A stretch of 11,750 nt of DNA from Candidatus Hodarchaeota archaeon (GTDB taxonomy: Archaea; Asgardarchaeota; Heimdallarchaeia; Hodarchaeales; YT1-039). Numbering within the stretch: the first letter of the stretch is position 1; each line of letters opens with the position of its first letter. The position numbers and the translations under genes were made by a program. Below are positions 1 to 7,440 of this stretch, in pieces. Location of the stretch: positions 1 to 11,750 of the forward strand of contig JAEOTF010000247.1 of assembly GCA_016840025.1 (NCBI GenBank). The letters are read 5' to 3'. The notes below the pieces were generated by a model that was given only the letters and a program-made list of their open reading frames with translations, ran no database searches and was not told where the DNA came from.

Positions 1-469
1 CGAGTTAATGGCAGAGACAATATTCTCGACCCCCGCGTCAACTGCTTGGTATAACCCATTATCGAAGTAGGTTTTGACCTCGATGCGACAATTGAATGCG
101 ACAAACCACTTTTTCGACACATGGTCTTGGTAGAGTTCGACCTGCTTAATCTCCCCGGTGGGAAGGTAGGGCAGCTTAAAGGCGAGGGGGGTTTTCGAGG
201 GATGCTTATGGGAGAGAGTTAAGACCCTGTGGTGCAATTACGAACTCTCCATCAAAGAGCAGGAGTTTTGGGGAGAGACAGAACTCCACTCGCGTCATGA
301 GGTCCCAAAACAAGTCGAACATCAATATTTCCAAGAAAATTTAGGGACTTTTCAGACATCGATGAATAGTTAAGACATTCTTGTACAAATATTTGCTTCC
401 ATTGCGGGTTTTATCAGGAATGGAGGTGAGAAAACCACGTAGGCCAATCTTTGGGCATTCTTTCACGAA
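1..469 (-). pseudogene. Decayed TnpB (IS200/IS605/IS607-type OrfB), partial at window edge
   Basis: Read on the minus strand, bases 235-1 encode a stretch ending in the TnpB beta-barrel/RuvC-I junction: a WFVAFNCRIEV strand followed by AVDAGVENIVSAINS, where the D of DAG (codon 39-37) matches the first RuvC catalytic aspartate. Upstream the same protein seems to continue in a different frame, from about 469 to 206, with TRVEFCLSPKLLLFDGEF as a recognisable stretch. That frame has an in-frame TAA at 343-341 and ends in TAA at 208-206, while the downstream frame has its own TAA at 240-238. At least one frameshift (between 206 and 238) and one nonsense codon therefore separate the parts, and no start codon with a ribosome site is apparent. 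The block is clearly GC-richer (about 52% in 121-180) than its surroundings, which fits a transferred element. The remainder of the RuvC domain lies outside the window. TnpB proteins are RNA-guided nucleases of these transposons; this copy looks inactive. Assignment of 1-235 to TnpB is fairly sure; that of 240-469 to the same gene is weaker. Confidence 0.68.
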
Positions 470-534
470 TATTTATTTCATATATTTCGACAAAAAAAAA
501 GAAAAGCTTGATTGGTAGGATTAACTTCTATTTT

Positions 535-560
535 TTTTATAAGTTATAAGAGGAATAGGA
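535..560 (+). promoter_or_regulatory. TATA-like box and AGGA ribosome site before the giant coiled-coil gene
   Basis: A T-run leads into TTTTATAAG at 535-543, a plausible archaeal TATA box 24-32 bases before the ATG at 567. AGGA at 557-560 lies 6 bases before that ATG, which supports the chosen start. If this TATA box is used, transcription would start almost at the ATG, so the Shine-Dalgarno-like AGGA would be untranscribed and the message leaderless. Alternatively TATATTT at 481-487 drives a leader of about 50 bases. The sequence alone does not decide between them. Confidence 0.4.
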
Positions 561-566
561 TCTCTA

Positions 567-3500
567 ATGACAACTGATTTGTATTTAAAGTCTAAGCAGG
601 GTAAAAAAATCTATGCTGCACTTTTAATTCTCGGCCCCCTCTCCTTAACGGAGATAGAATCAACTACTTCCTTAAAAAGAAAAGAAGCGCAGGAAGCTAT
701 TTCGGATTTAGTTTCTTTACAGCTTGTGCAAGAATCAGAAACCAAAATTGGTATAGTGAGATATTTTGCTTTACCTGCTTTCGCATCTACTCAACAACTT
801 ATAGAAAAACAGCTATCTTCACTTAAAAAAAGCACTAACGAATATATAAACCAATTGGATCAAAATTATAAGAATTTTGTCCATCTGCAAAATAATTATC
901 ACGTCGGCATCAGCGATAAAGTCACTCGAACCGTTGAAACTCTTGAAAAAGAACGAGTGAAGATCACAGGTAATATTTTGTCTGCATCGACAGAGTTAAA
1001 GTCACAATTGTCTGAGATTCAATTGGATACAATAAATGAAATTGGTACATCATTAGGTGGATCAATAAATGAAACTGCGACGCAGTTAGACACTCCAAGA
1101 ACAGCTATTCAAAAAGAAGTCAATGAATTTAACAAATCATTGAGTGAATTAGAGAATCAACGAAAAGTACAGTTTCCTGAGATTGTTACAGACCTTTCAA
1201 ATACCATAAGAAAATTTTCCGATGAATTATTCGTTAATATTAGTGCTAATAAAGAAAGAGCTACAACACAAATACAACATATTCAAGAGCGTTTGAATGA
1301 AGAGATTGTTACATCTAAAAATAATTCCCAACAATTCCTCTCAGAATATCTCAACTCAATTTCTAAACTGTTAACAAATCTTGAAACCACTCAAAATTCT
1401 CAAACAAATCAAATTATCTCTCTAATAAATGAATTAATCGCCCAAAATCTTTTTCAAAATCTAGAAAATATTAAAACCGAAGCAAATAGCCTATTAACGT
1501 CTGAATTTACAGATACTAAGAGTAAATTGGGTGAAGTTACTAGTGAACTTGTAAAAGAAAGCCAACTTGCCGTTCAAGGCCGTAAAAAAGAATTTAACAA
1601 TACAATTCAACAGATTTCTAAAGAGTTCAATTCAAGTGCCAATGAGCTGCTTTCACGAGTTACTTCATTAGATGAGGATGTTCTTTCTTCACTTACATCT
1701 TTTAATCAAAACCTTGGAGGGCAGTTCGAGGCTTATATTGATACATTATCCACTCAGAGTTTTTCAGGGCGAAAAAGAGTAGAAAGAGATGCGAGTGGGT
1801 ATCTTGACCAAATATCGTCAGCTCTTCTATCACGTCTACAGACTATGTCCGAACGTTTTGAAAACCAGAATGTAGAGTTTTCTAATTCTATTAATCAGAT
1901 TAAGACAGATTTAGACAAGGAATTAGAGAAATGGGAGTCACTTGAGGGTCATACAAAACGTACTTTTGATGAATTACTTGTAGAATTGATTCAAGAAGGA
2001 GAATCAACTTATCAGAAGCTTCAGGAACACATTGATGAAAGAGATCTCGCGATTAAAGAGGAACTCAATAATTTGTACTCTAACTGGGACGCTGAAATTC
2101 AAACAATCCACTCTAATCTGTCCCGTGAAGGGAATGAAAAGTTTATAACTTCTCAAAAGGATGTTATTGATGTTTTCAAAAGAACAAAGGAAGAAAATAT
2201 AACAATTCGTCAAGATATTCAAACAACAAACAAAACCCTTTATACGAAGCTAGAAAAACGATTTAAAACCTCATCAAAAGAGTTAGAAGCGATTAATCAA
2301 CGTGTATTAAAAAACATGCAAAAAGCTTTATCCGCTATTTCAAGTACGATGATTGAAGGAAATGAGCTTCTACGTACAAATACAACTTCATTTTTAGCTG
2401 AAATGGACAATAATCTTGCAATACATACTTCCGAAGTACAAACTGAGCTGCGTCGTTCTCTTAAAGGTCGAAAATCGCACGTAACGGAAAATATTCAAAC
2501 TATTGGTTCAAAAGTAGAAGAATCTCTCGATACAGCTATGAAAACAATTCAAACGGTTTTTAATGATCTCAAACAATCCTTTAACGAACTCACAACCGAG
2601 ATTGGAACTGAGTTCACCGGTTTTATAGATGAGTTTCAAGGATATATATCAAAAGAAATGAAAGGATTCGAAAATGATTCAGGAAACATTGTTGGCGAGT
2701 TTAGAGAGAACTTTAATGTCACAATGAAGGAGAAAGAAGAGGAAATAACCAAGATAAATACTTCAGAAGAAACTCGTATTGCAGAAATATTTCAAAATTA
2801 TTCATCAAAACAAATAGATTCAGAATTGAAAAGAAAGGATGCGTTTACGCTTATTATGAATGAAATCTCCGAAAATAACTTAAAACACCTAGAAAATCTC
2901 AATAATACATTATCCTTAGTAGAATCAACAAATGAACAGCTTTTAACATCATTTGAGCGCATAACAGAGGATGCAGCCAATGATATTCAAGAATTATTGC
3001 CTAAAATCTCTAAAACTAAAAATCAGTTCCAAAGTGCATTAGAAACAGGTAAAGAAATCTACACTCAAAATATCGAGGATCTAACCAAAGCTCCAGAAAA
3101 GGTAGAAAAAGAAACTATAACGAAAGTAGTTGATTCTATTTATGAAAATATAAGAAGCTCTGCTTCTCAACTGAATGTAGCTGTTGAACAAATAGTGAAC
3201 ACCACTCAGAACAAGGTAACTACTCTCTCCGCAAGTTTAGATGAAGAAATAGTTTTTCAGCAAAAAGAAATCCATGAGACCGGAGCTCAATTGCTTGAAC
3301 AAATTAATAAAGACTTAGAAGCTGATTCGGAGAGTATAAATACTACACTAGATAAACTAAAGTCTGAAACTATGACTTCAACTGAAAAAACTACCGCTAA
3401 ATTAAGAAAGGCGTTACTACGTGAGTTGAGAACATTACATTCTACTGTAAATGTAATGAGAGAGCAGTTAAGTCCTGAACTTGGGAAAATAGATAGTGAT

Positions 3501-4781
3501 GTTTCAGAAAATATTGAATCACTAATTCAATTAGTTGAAGGTACTTATACCAATGCAATTGTCCAAAAAAGCGCGGAAGTTTTAGAAAATACAAAACATT
3601 CAATAATAGAGTTATATACACAATTACTAGTTCAGTCCCATGAATCTATGGCTGAAACCCAATCTCAATTTGAATCTTCAGTTCAAGAACTACGAGATGT
3701 TTCCGCTCAGAATTTTCAGAATTTTTCTAAAGATGCGGAAACCGTAGGTCAGATCTACTCTTCTTCCAGTGTAGGTAATGTTCATGATCTTCGTGAAAGC
3801 ATCCAGACTAATCTTCCCGAAACATTAGATGCTGTTTCTAAACTTGGTGAGGTAACTTCTTCCCAAATGAATGAAAACACTGCAAAAATCACAGAAGACT
3901 TGAAAACGTGGGTACTCTCCGCCGGTACACAAATGAAGACTCAAATCGGGGACCTTAAGGCAATTCTCACGAATATATCAAAAAATATAGATAATCAAAT
4001 TTCTAGTGCACAGAATACAATAGATACAGAAAGTAACGCTATTCTTACAACGTTAGAGTCGTCAATGAAGGCTTTTTCAGATAACGTGAAAGTGTCATTA
4101 TCATCCACTACAGATGATATTTCTTCTCATTTGGATTCTTCAGTTGTTACTACCAAAGATTTCATTACGTCTGCGTCAGAAGAACTTAAAACCTCATTAA
4201 ACGGTTTAATAAAGAATACTGAGGAATTAACGGAAATTGATAAGAAACAAATCAAAGAATTAATAGCGGAGTATACAGAAAAACTAGAAGAGACTTCTAA
4301 TACTTTAGAAAGCTTTTCTTCTGAGGTCAGAGATATTGATCTTACACAAAAGGCTGAAAACCGATTACTTTCTGTTAATGACGTCCAACAATTTGCACTG
4401 ACGTCTCTTTTTGAACGAGCTCAATCCCGAATAGTATTAGCTTTACCACATCCCAACGCTATTCCTATCGGTACTTTAATGAGTGCAAGACCTAGTGTTC
4501 GCATCCGTGTAGCGGTGAATCTCAGCGATAAAGATGTAAATGATTGGGTAAAGAAGCTCTATACCAAAAAAGTGAATGTAACTGTATATAACTATACGAA
4601 AAAACTGCCAACATTAGTGATCACACGAGACAAAGAAGAATTATTAGTATCACCATATGACGAGGAATCTTCTGCAGTAGCTTTGATAAGTGAGCAGCCG
4701 AGCCTTGTCCATTTCATTGATAATGTTGTATTGCCAGACTTGTTCCGGAAAGCAAAGAGAGTATCCCGAAAAAAGAGCTGA
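567..4781 (+). CDS. Giant TrmB-type HTH / coiled-coil / TrmB effector-like protein
   Basis: This protein has 1404 residues. Residues 12-72 form a winged helix of the TrmB type: an IYAALLILGPLSLTEIE helix pair, a recognition helix around residues 36-52, and a wing ending YFALP. Residues 80-1265 are almost entirely polar and helix-forming (E, K, Q, N, S, T with spaced L/I/V), with very few prolines, no membrane segment and no Walker motif, so I expect a long coiled coil or rod. Residues 1269-1398 have the strand/helix order of TrmB C-terminal effector domains (phospholipase D-like fold): LTSLFERAQSRIVLALPHP, then RVAVNLS, then LPTLVITRDKEELLVSP. The HKD catalytic motif of true phospholipases is absent. 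I see no cysteine anywhere. Ordinary TrmB proteins are about 250-350 residues, so this would be a TrmB split by about 1200 residues of rod. Inferred role: DNA-bound scaffold, chromosome organiser or large regulator in the cytoplasm. The sequence does not reveal a ligand. The gene lies 92 bases upstream of the ATPase gene on the same strand. Confidence 0.88.
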   Translation: MTTDLYLKSKQGKKIYAALLILGPLSLTEIESTTSLKRKEAQEAISDLVSLQLVQESETKIGIVRYFALPAFASTQQLIEKQLSSLKKSTNEYINQLDQNYKNFVHLQNNYHVGISDKVTRTVETLEKERVKITGNILSASTELKSQLSEIQLDTINEIGTSLGGSINETATQLDTPRTAIQKEVNEFNKSLSELENQRKVQFPEIVTDLSNTIRKFSDELFVNISANKERATTQIQHIQERLNEEIVTSKNNSQQFLSEYLNSISKLLTNLETTQNSQTNQIISLINELIAQNLFQNLENIKTEANSLLTSEFTDTKSKLGEVTSELVKESQLAVQGRKKEFNNTIQQISKEFNSSANELLSRVTSLDEDVLSSLTSFNQNLGGQFEAYIDTLSTQSFSGRKRVERDASGYLDQISSALLSRLQTMSERFENQNVEFSNSINQIKTDLDKELEKWESLEGHTKRTFDELLVELIQEGESTYQKLQEHIDERDLAIKEELNNLYSNWDAEIQTIHSNLSREGNEKFITSQKDVIDVFKRTKEENITIRQDIQTTNKTLYTKLEKRFKTSSKELEAINQRVLKNMQKALSAISSTMIEGNELLRTNTTSFLAEMDNNLAIHTSEVQTELRRSLKGRKSHVTENIQTIGSKVEESLDTAMKTIQTVFNDLKQSFNELTTEIGTEFTGFIDEFQGYISKEMKGFENDSGNIVGEFRENFNVTMKEKEEEITKINTSEETRIAEIFQNYSSKQIDSELKRKDAFTLIMNEISENNLKHLENLNNTLSLVESTNEQLLTSFERITEDAANDIQELLPKISKTKNQFQSALETGKEIYTQNIEDLTKAPEKVEKETITKVVDSIYENIRSSASQLNVAVEQIVNTTQNKVTTLSASLDEEIVFQQKEIHETGAQLLEQINKDLEADSESINTTLDKLKSETMTSTEKTTAKLRKALLRELRTLHSTVNVMREQLSPELGKIDSDVSENIESLIQLVEGTYTNAIVQKSAEVLENTKHSIIELYTQLLVQSHESMAETQSQFESSVQELRDVSAQNFQNFSKDAETVGQIYSSSSVGNVHDLRESIQTNLPETLDAVSKLGEVTSSQMNENTAKITEDLKTWVLSAGTQMKTQIGDLKAILTNISKNIDNQISSAQNTIDTESNAILTTLESSMKAFSDNVKVSLSSTTDDISSHLDSSVVTTKDFITSASEELKTSLNGLIKNTEELTEIDKKQIKELIAEYTEKLEETSNTLESFSSEVRDIDLTQKAENRLLSVNDVQQFALTSLFERAQSRIVLALPHPNAIPIGTLMSARPSVRIRVAVNLSDKDVNDWVKKLYTKKVNVTVYNYTKKLPTLVITRDKEELLVSPYDEESSAVALISEQPSLVHFIDNVVLPDLFRKAKRVSRKKS

Positions 4782-4861
4782 TGAGACTACAACCGAAATC
4801 TTCCCTTTGACTCCTTAACATCGATTAATTTTTCAACTCTGTGTGAATTGATTTCTCCATT

Positions 4862-4876
4862 GAGGTATTCAACTTG
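4862..4876 (+). promoter_or_regulatory. GAGGT ribosome site deciding a TTG start
   Basis: GAGGT at 4862-4866 stands 7 bases before TTG at 4874. The frame is open back to a TGA at 4844-4846 but holds no ATG or GTG before the conserved N-terminus. TTG is therefore the best start for the ATPase gene. Confidence 0.65.
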
Positions 4877-5653
4877 GGCAGTCCAAAATTAATACTAGGA
4901 CTAATCGGAAAAGGTGGAACTGGTAAAACAACCCTAACTGCATTGTTTCTTAAAGCAATCACAAGTATCAAGAGCGAAGAAGAGTTTATACTTTTGATCG
5001 ATGCTGATCCAAACGAATGTTTACCTTCGGTATTATCAATAGACGAATATACCCGTTTAGGGGATATGATTTCTGATTATTACGGGAAAACGATTAATCC
5101 GGTAGAATTTAAGGATCGCTTCCAAAGTCATCTCATGCAAAATGAGCAAAATGAATTTTCCATGCTGATAATGGGTCGAGGTCATAAATTAGGTTGTTAT
5201 TGTCTAATCAATTATTTGCTACGCTCTTCTGTCCAAGAAAATGTCCTCGCTGGCGATTATGCCTTTGAATATATCCTGATGGATTGCGAAGCAGGGCTGG
5301 AGCATATTTCTCGGGAGACTTCCACCTGGATTTCCGATCTGATTATAGTCTGTGACGGGAGCAAAATGGCGTTGGAAACAATAGGAAATGTCTATGGTGT
5401 CGCGGAAGAAATCCGAAAAGAATCCTCAATCGGAAACATCTATGTTATAGGTAATCGTATTAGTTTACCAAAGCAGATAAAGCGATTGGAAGAAAAGGCG
5501 GAAATGTATGGAATGACTTTCCTTGGAGCGATACCTCTCGATCCTATAATCGAAGAAGCTAATGTGGAAGGGCAATCACTCTTAGAAGTTCCAGAGAATT
5601 CTCAAGCTTATCAAAAAGTCTTAGCAGTACTAAAGAAAATTCTTACTGAATGA
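4874..5653 (+). CDS. cooC: CooC/AcsF-type nickel-insertion ATPase (MinD/ParA superfamily)
   Basis: This is a 259-residue cytoplasmic ATPase of the SIMIBI class. The deviant Walker A GKGGTGKTT occupies residues 12-20, with the signature lysine K13 and P-loop lysine K18. LLIDADPN (40-47) is the second nucleotide motif and MDCEAGLEH (136-144) is the switch II/Walker B region. GCYC (107-110) followed by NYLLR matches the CxC motif (C108, C110) by which CooC dimers bind nickel for insertion into carbon monoxide dehydrogenase or acetyl-CoA synthase. The length matches CooC (about 250-265). The start is TTG, chosen from the GAGGT at 7 bases. No CO dehydrogenase subunit is visible in the window, so the client is unknown. 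The upstream neighbour is the giant HTH/coiled-coil gene, and co-transcription is plausible from the 92-base gap. A ParA-like partition partner was considered, but the CxC motif argues for metallochaperone ancestry. Function is inferred from motifs only. Confidence 0.82.
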   Translation: MGSPKLILGLIGKGGTGKTTLTALFLKAITSIKSEEEFILLIDADPNECLPSVLSIDEYTRLGDMISDYYGKTINPVEFKDRFQSHLMQNEQNEFSMLIMGRGHKLGCYCLINYLLRSSVQENVLAGDYAFEYILMDCEAGLEHISRETSTWISDLIIVCDGSKMALETIGNVYGVAEEIRKESSIGNIYVIGNRISLPKQIKRLEEKAEMYGMTFLGAIPLDPIIEEANVEGQSLLEVPENSQAYQKVLAVLKKILTE

Positions 5654-5674
5654 GCTATTAGTAAGAATCTTTTT
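5639..5674. terminator. Hairpin terminator overlapping the cooC stop codon
   Basis: ATTCTTACT (5639-5647) and AGTAAGAAT (5660-5668) form a perfect 9-bp inverted repeat around a 12-base loop that holds the TGA stop (5651-5653). TTTTT follows at 5670-5674. On the other strand the hairpin is followed by ATTTTCTTT, so it could also end the convergent small gene. Archaeal termination mainly needs the T-run, and the hairpin may additionally protect the 3' end. Confidence 0.55.
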
Positions 5675-5691
5675 GTTATAATCCGTTATTT

Positions 5692-5934
5692 TTAGAACTC
5701 TAAAGGTTTTCTTCTATCAAAGTCTGGTTTAAAAGGCTCGAATGGTCTCGGGGGTTCATCGGGTCGAGGATACAGCGGCCATGGAATCCTTGATGCAAAA
5801 AACGGACAATTTAAACAAAAACTCGGATCTATTTCTGTCGATTCTTCATTAGGGGAAGTAGAAACTCTTATTCTTTCACAAGGCTCGCCAGAGAGCCTAC
5901 AACGGATTCTGCCTGGCAATTTATTTTCCTTCAT
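5692..5934 (-). CDS. Small four-cysteine, proline-rich protein of unknown function
   Basis: An 80-residue reading frame with CX6C (C12, C19) and CX2C (C40, C43). This spacing suggests one zinc-binding or other metal-binding site formed by two knuckles. Residues 50-80 are rich in proline, arginine and aromatic residues (RPDEPPRPFEPFKP) and are probably disordered. There is no signal peptide or membrane segment. It starts at ATG with no strong Shine-Dalgarno. TTATAG on the minus strand at 5976-5971 lies about 40 bases upstream and could be a TATA box giving a very short leader. The gene converges on cooC, with the shared hairpin between them, and diverges from the persulfide dioxygenase gene. 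I do not recognise the family. Paired cysteines in a short frame between well-spaced neighbours favour a real gene, but a chance frame is not excluded. Confidence 0.58.
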   Translation of the reverse strand: MKENKLPGRIRCRLSGEPCERIRVSTSPNEESTEIDPSFCLNCPFFASRIPWPLYPRPDEPPRPFEPFKPDFDRRKPLEF

Positions 5935-6211
5935 ACTCAGAACACATTTCTATGTAATTATCTTATGATGCTATAAGAAAATCATACTTATATCCTTATT
6001 CTTTTAGTAGTATAGAAAAATCCGATTCTACATCCTCAATTCTATTGTTACTCCCATATAATCGTTCTATATATTCTATTTTTTTCTAAAACCCTTCAAA
6101 TTATGATAAAAAGAAATTAGGAATATGTGCCTGAAAAATGACTTAGGAATGTTAAAAATCAGTACAATATTTAGCTTTATGATTACAAATTTCCTAGGAG
6201 AAATATGTTGA
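5935..6211. promoter_or_regulatory. Divergent intergenic region with ribosome site for the dioxygenase gene
   Basis: This A/T-rich spacer separates the minus-strand small gene from the plus-strand persulfide dioxygenase gene. TAGGAG at 6195-6200 stands 11 bases before the ATG at 6212. An in-frame TGA at 6209-6211 immediately precedes that ATG and fixes the start. CAATATTTA around 6165-6173 is a weak TATA candidate for the rightward gene, and CTATAA at 5971-5976 (TTATAG on the minus strand) is one for the leftward gene. I see no other gene or repeat here. Confidence 0.45.
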
Positions 6212-7300
6212 ATGGCACTTATCTTTGAACAGGTGAATCCTCACGCTTGTCGTACTTATCTTGTTAAAGCAGAGGGCACTAATGAAGCTATACTAATTGA
6301 TCCTGTCTTAGATCATGTTGATAACTACCTACAACTTTTAAAAAGAGAAAACTTACAGCTAGTTGCTGTAATAGATAGTCACACACACGCAGATCATATC
6401 TCAGGAGCAGCAGCTCTTAAAGACCACATGGACCATTGTCAATATATTATGCATGAAAAAGCACCTGCAAGGTGTGTTACTAAACGGGTTAAGGATGGAG
6501 ATCAAATTGAACTCTTAGGAACGCCTGTAAAAGTCTTACATAGTCCAGGTCATACAAGAGATTCCATTTCTTTGATATTTCCAGATCGTTTATTCACAGG
6601 GGATGCATTATTCTTAGATGATGGTGGTGCTGGAAGGGATGATTTGCCTGGGGGTGATCCTTCTAAGCATTATGATACACTAAAAAGATTTTTCGAACTT
6701 CCTGATCATTTAGTTGTGTGTCCTGCCCATGAATATCGAGATCGAAAACCTTCGAATCTTTCTAGACAAAAAGAAACTAATCCTCATCTTCGTAAAGCTA
6801 CTGGAACTAAAAAGGAATTCATTAATTATCTTGAAGATTTAAAGTTGGGTCCAGCTGATTGGATGAAAGATGTATTGAAGGCAAATTATGCTTGTGCTCG
6901 TGATCCTGGGGCTGTTTGGATTCCTACAGATAGTCCCGTATGTGAAGTTAAAGGAACACTTGATTTAGGCGTTAATGCTCAGATCGTATCATCTATCTCT
7001 GTAAATGAACTTAAAAGTCGAATTGATGCGAAGGATGCACCAGTAATGATTGATGTTAGAGAATCACACGAATTAATTGGACCATTAGGAAAATTAGATA
7101 ATGTACGTCATATTCCCTTGCTTAAACTTATTCAAAATCTGGATAAAATTAAAGGGCTTAAACATAAAGAAGTAGTGATTGTTTGCCGTAGTGGTGGGCG
7201 TGCTCACACTGCTAGTCAGATTATGCAACAAACAGGTTTTAAAAAAGTAAAAGTTCTAGAAGGGGGAATGTTAGTTTGGAGAAAAATAATACGTACTTAG
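6212..7300 (+). CDS. Persulfide dioxygenase-rhodanese fusion
   Basis: A 362-residue two-domain enzyme. Residues 1-240 are an ETHE1-like metallo-beta-lactamase fold. HTHADH (57-62), GHT with H114, GD with D131 and PAHEY with H173 give the metal-binding set. The H57, H114, D131 positions correspond to the single-iron site of persulfide dioxygenases. ALFLDDGGAGRDDLPGGD (132-149) matches the ETHE1 loop after the metal aspartate. Residues 258-362 are a rhodanese domain with the active-site loop CRSGGR (325-330) and catalytic C325, plus an MIDVRESHE strand. Known relatives oxidise glutathione or other low-molecular-weight persulfides to sulfite while the rhodanese moves sulfane sulfur to or from thiosulfate. 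Length and layout match the bacterial fusion known as PRF and resemble CstB without its extra middle domain. It is probably cytoplasmic, for sulfide detoxification. It is transcribed alone, with no partner gene on the same strand nearby. Confidence 0.9.
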   Translation: MALIFEQVNPHACRTYLVKAEGTNEAILIDPVLDHVDNYLQLLKRENLQLVAVIDSHTHADHISGAAALKDHMDHCQYIMHEKAPARCVTKRVKDGDQIELLGTPVKVLHSPGHTRDSISLIFPDRLFTGDALFLDDGGAGRDDLPGGDPSKHYDTLKRFFELPDHLVVCPAHEYRDRKPSNLSRQKETNPHLRKATGTKKEFINYLEDLKLGPADWMKDVLKANYACARDPGAVWIPTDSPVCEVKGTLDLGVNAQIVSSISVNELKSRIDAKDAPVMIDVRESHELIGPLGKLDNVRHIPLLKLIQNLDKIKGLKHKEVVIVCRSGGRAHTASQIMQQTGFKKVKVLEGGMLVWRKIIRT

Positions 7301-7331
7301 CTTAATTTAAAATACTTCCCTATTGTCAAAC

Positions 7332-7373
7332 TTTTATATAACTTAAAAGGTGTTTAATGTCATTCACATTAAA
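7332..7373 (+). promoter_or_regulatory. Orphan TATA box followed by a perfect palindrome
   Basis: TTTTATATAAC (7332-7342) is a strong archaeal TATA-box match, and its TTATATAA core is itself palindromic, so orientation is uncertain. Starting about 25 bases downstream on the plus strand, TTTAATGT (7353-7360) and ACATTAAA (7366-7373) form a perfect 8-bp inverted repeat with a 5-base spacer. This places an operator-like palindrome at the expected transcription start. No plus-strand gene follows: transcription would run antisense into the integrase. It could also be a 3' structure of the dioxygenase message. Confidence 0.35.
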
Positions 7374-7389
7374 ACTATAGTTTATTATG

Positions 7390-7440
7390 TACTTGAGGAT
7401 CAAAATAGTGAATAACGAGAATGTTATGATTCTTCAAGTA
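7390..7440. repeat. Imperfect inverted repeat at the integrase 3' end
   Basis: TACTTGAGGATCA (7390-7402) pairs with TGATTCTTCAAGTA (7427-7440), with one mismatch and one bulged base. The right arm codes for the last integrase residues and the loop contains its stop codon (7426-7424). It could be a hairpin terminator for the integrase message or arm sites of an attachment region. The sequence does not separate these. Confidence 0.4.

Noticed and set aside
567..4781. SMC/Rad50-like chromosome protein
   Set aside because: There is no Walker A, signature or Walker B motif; only the coiled-coil character is shared.
4874..5653. True ParA/Soj partition ATPase
   Set aside because: The CxC motif followed by NYLLR and the EAGLEH block are CooC features, so ParA-like partition is kept only as an alternative role.
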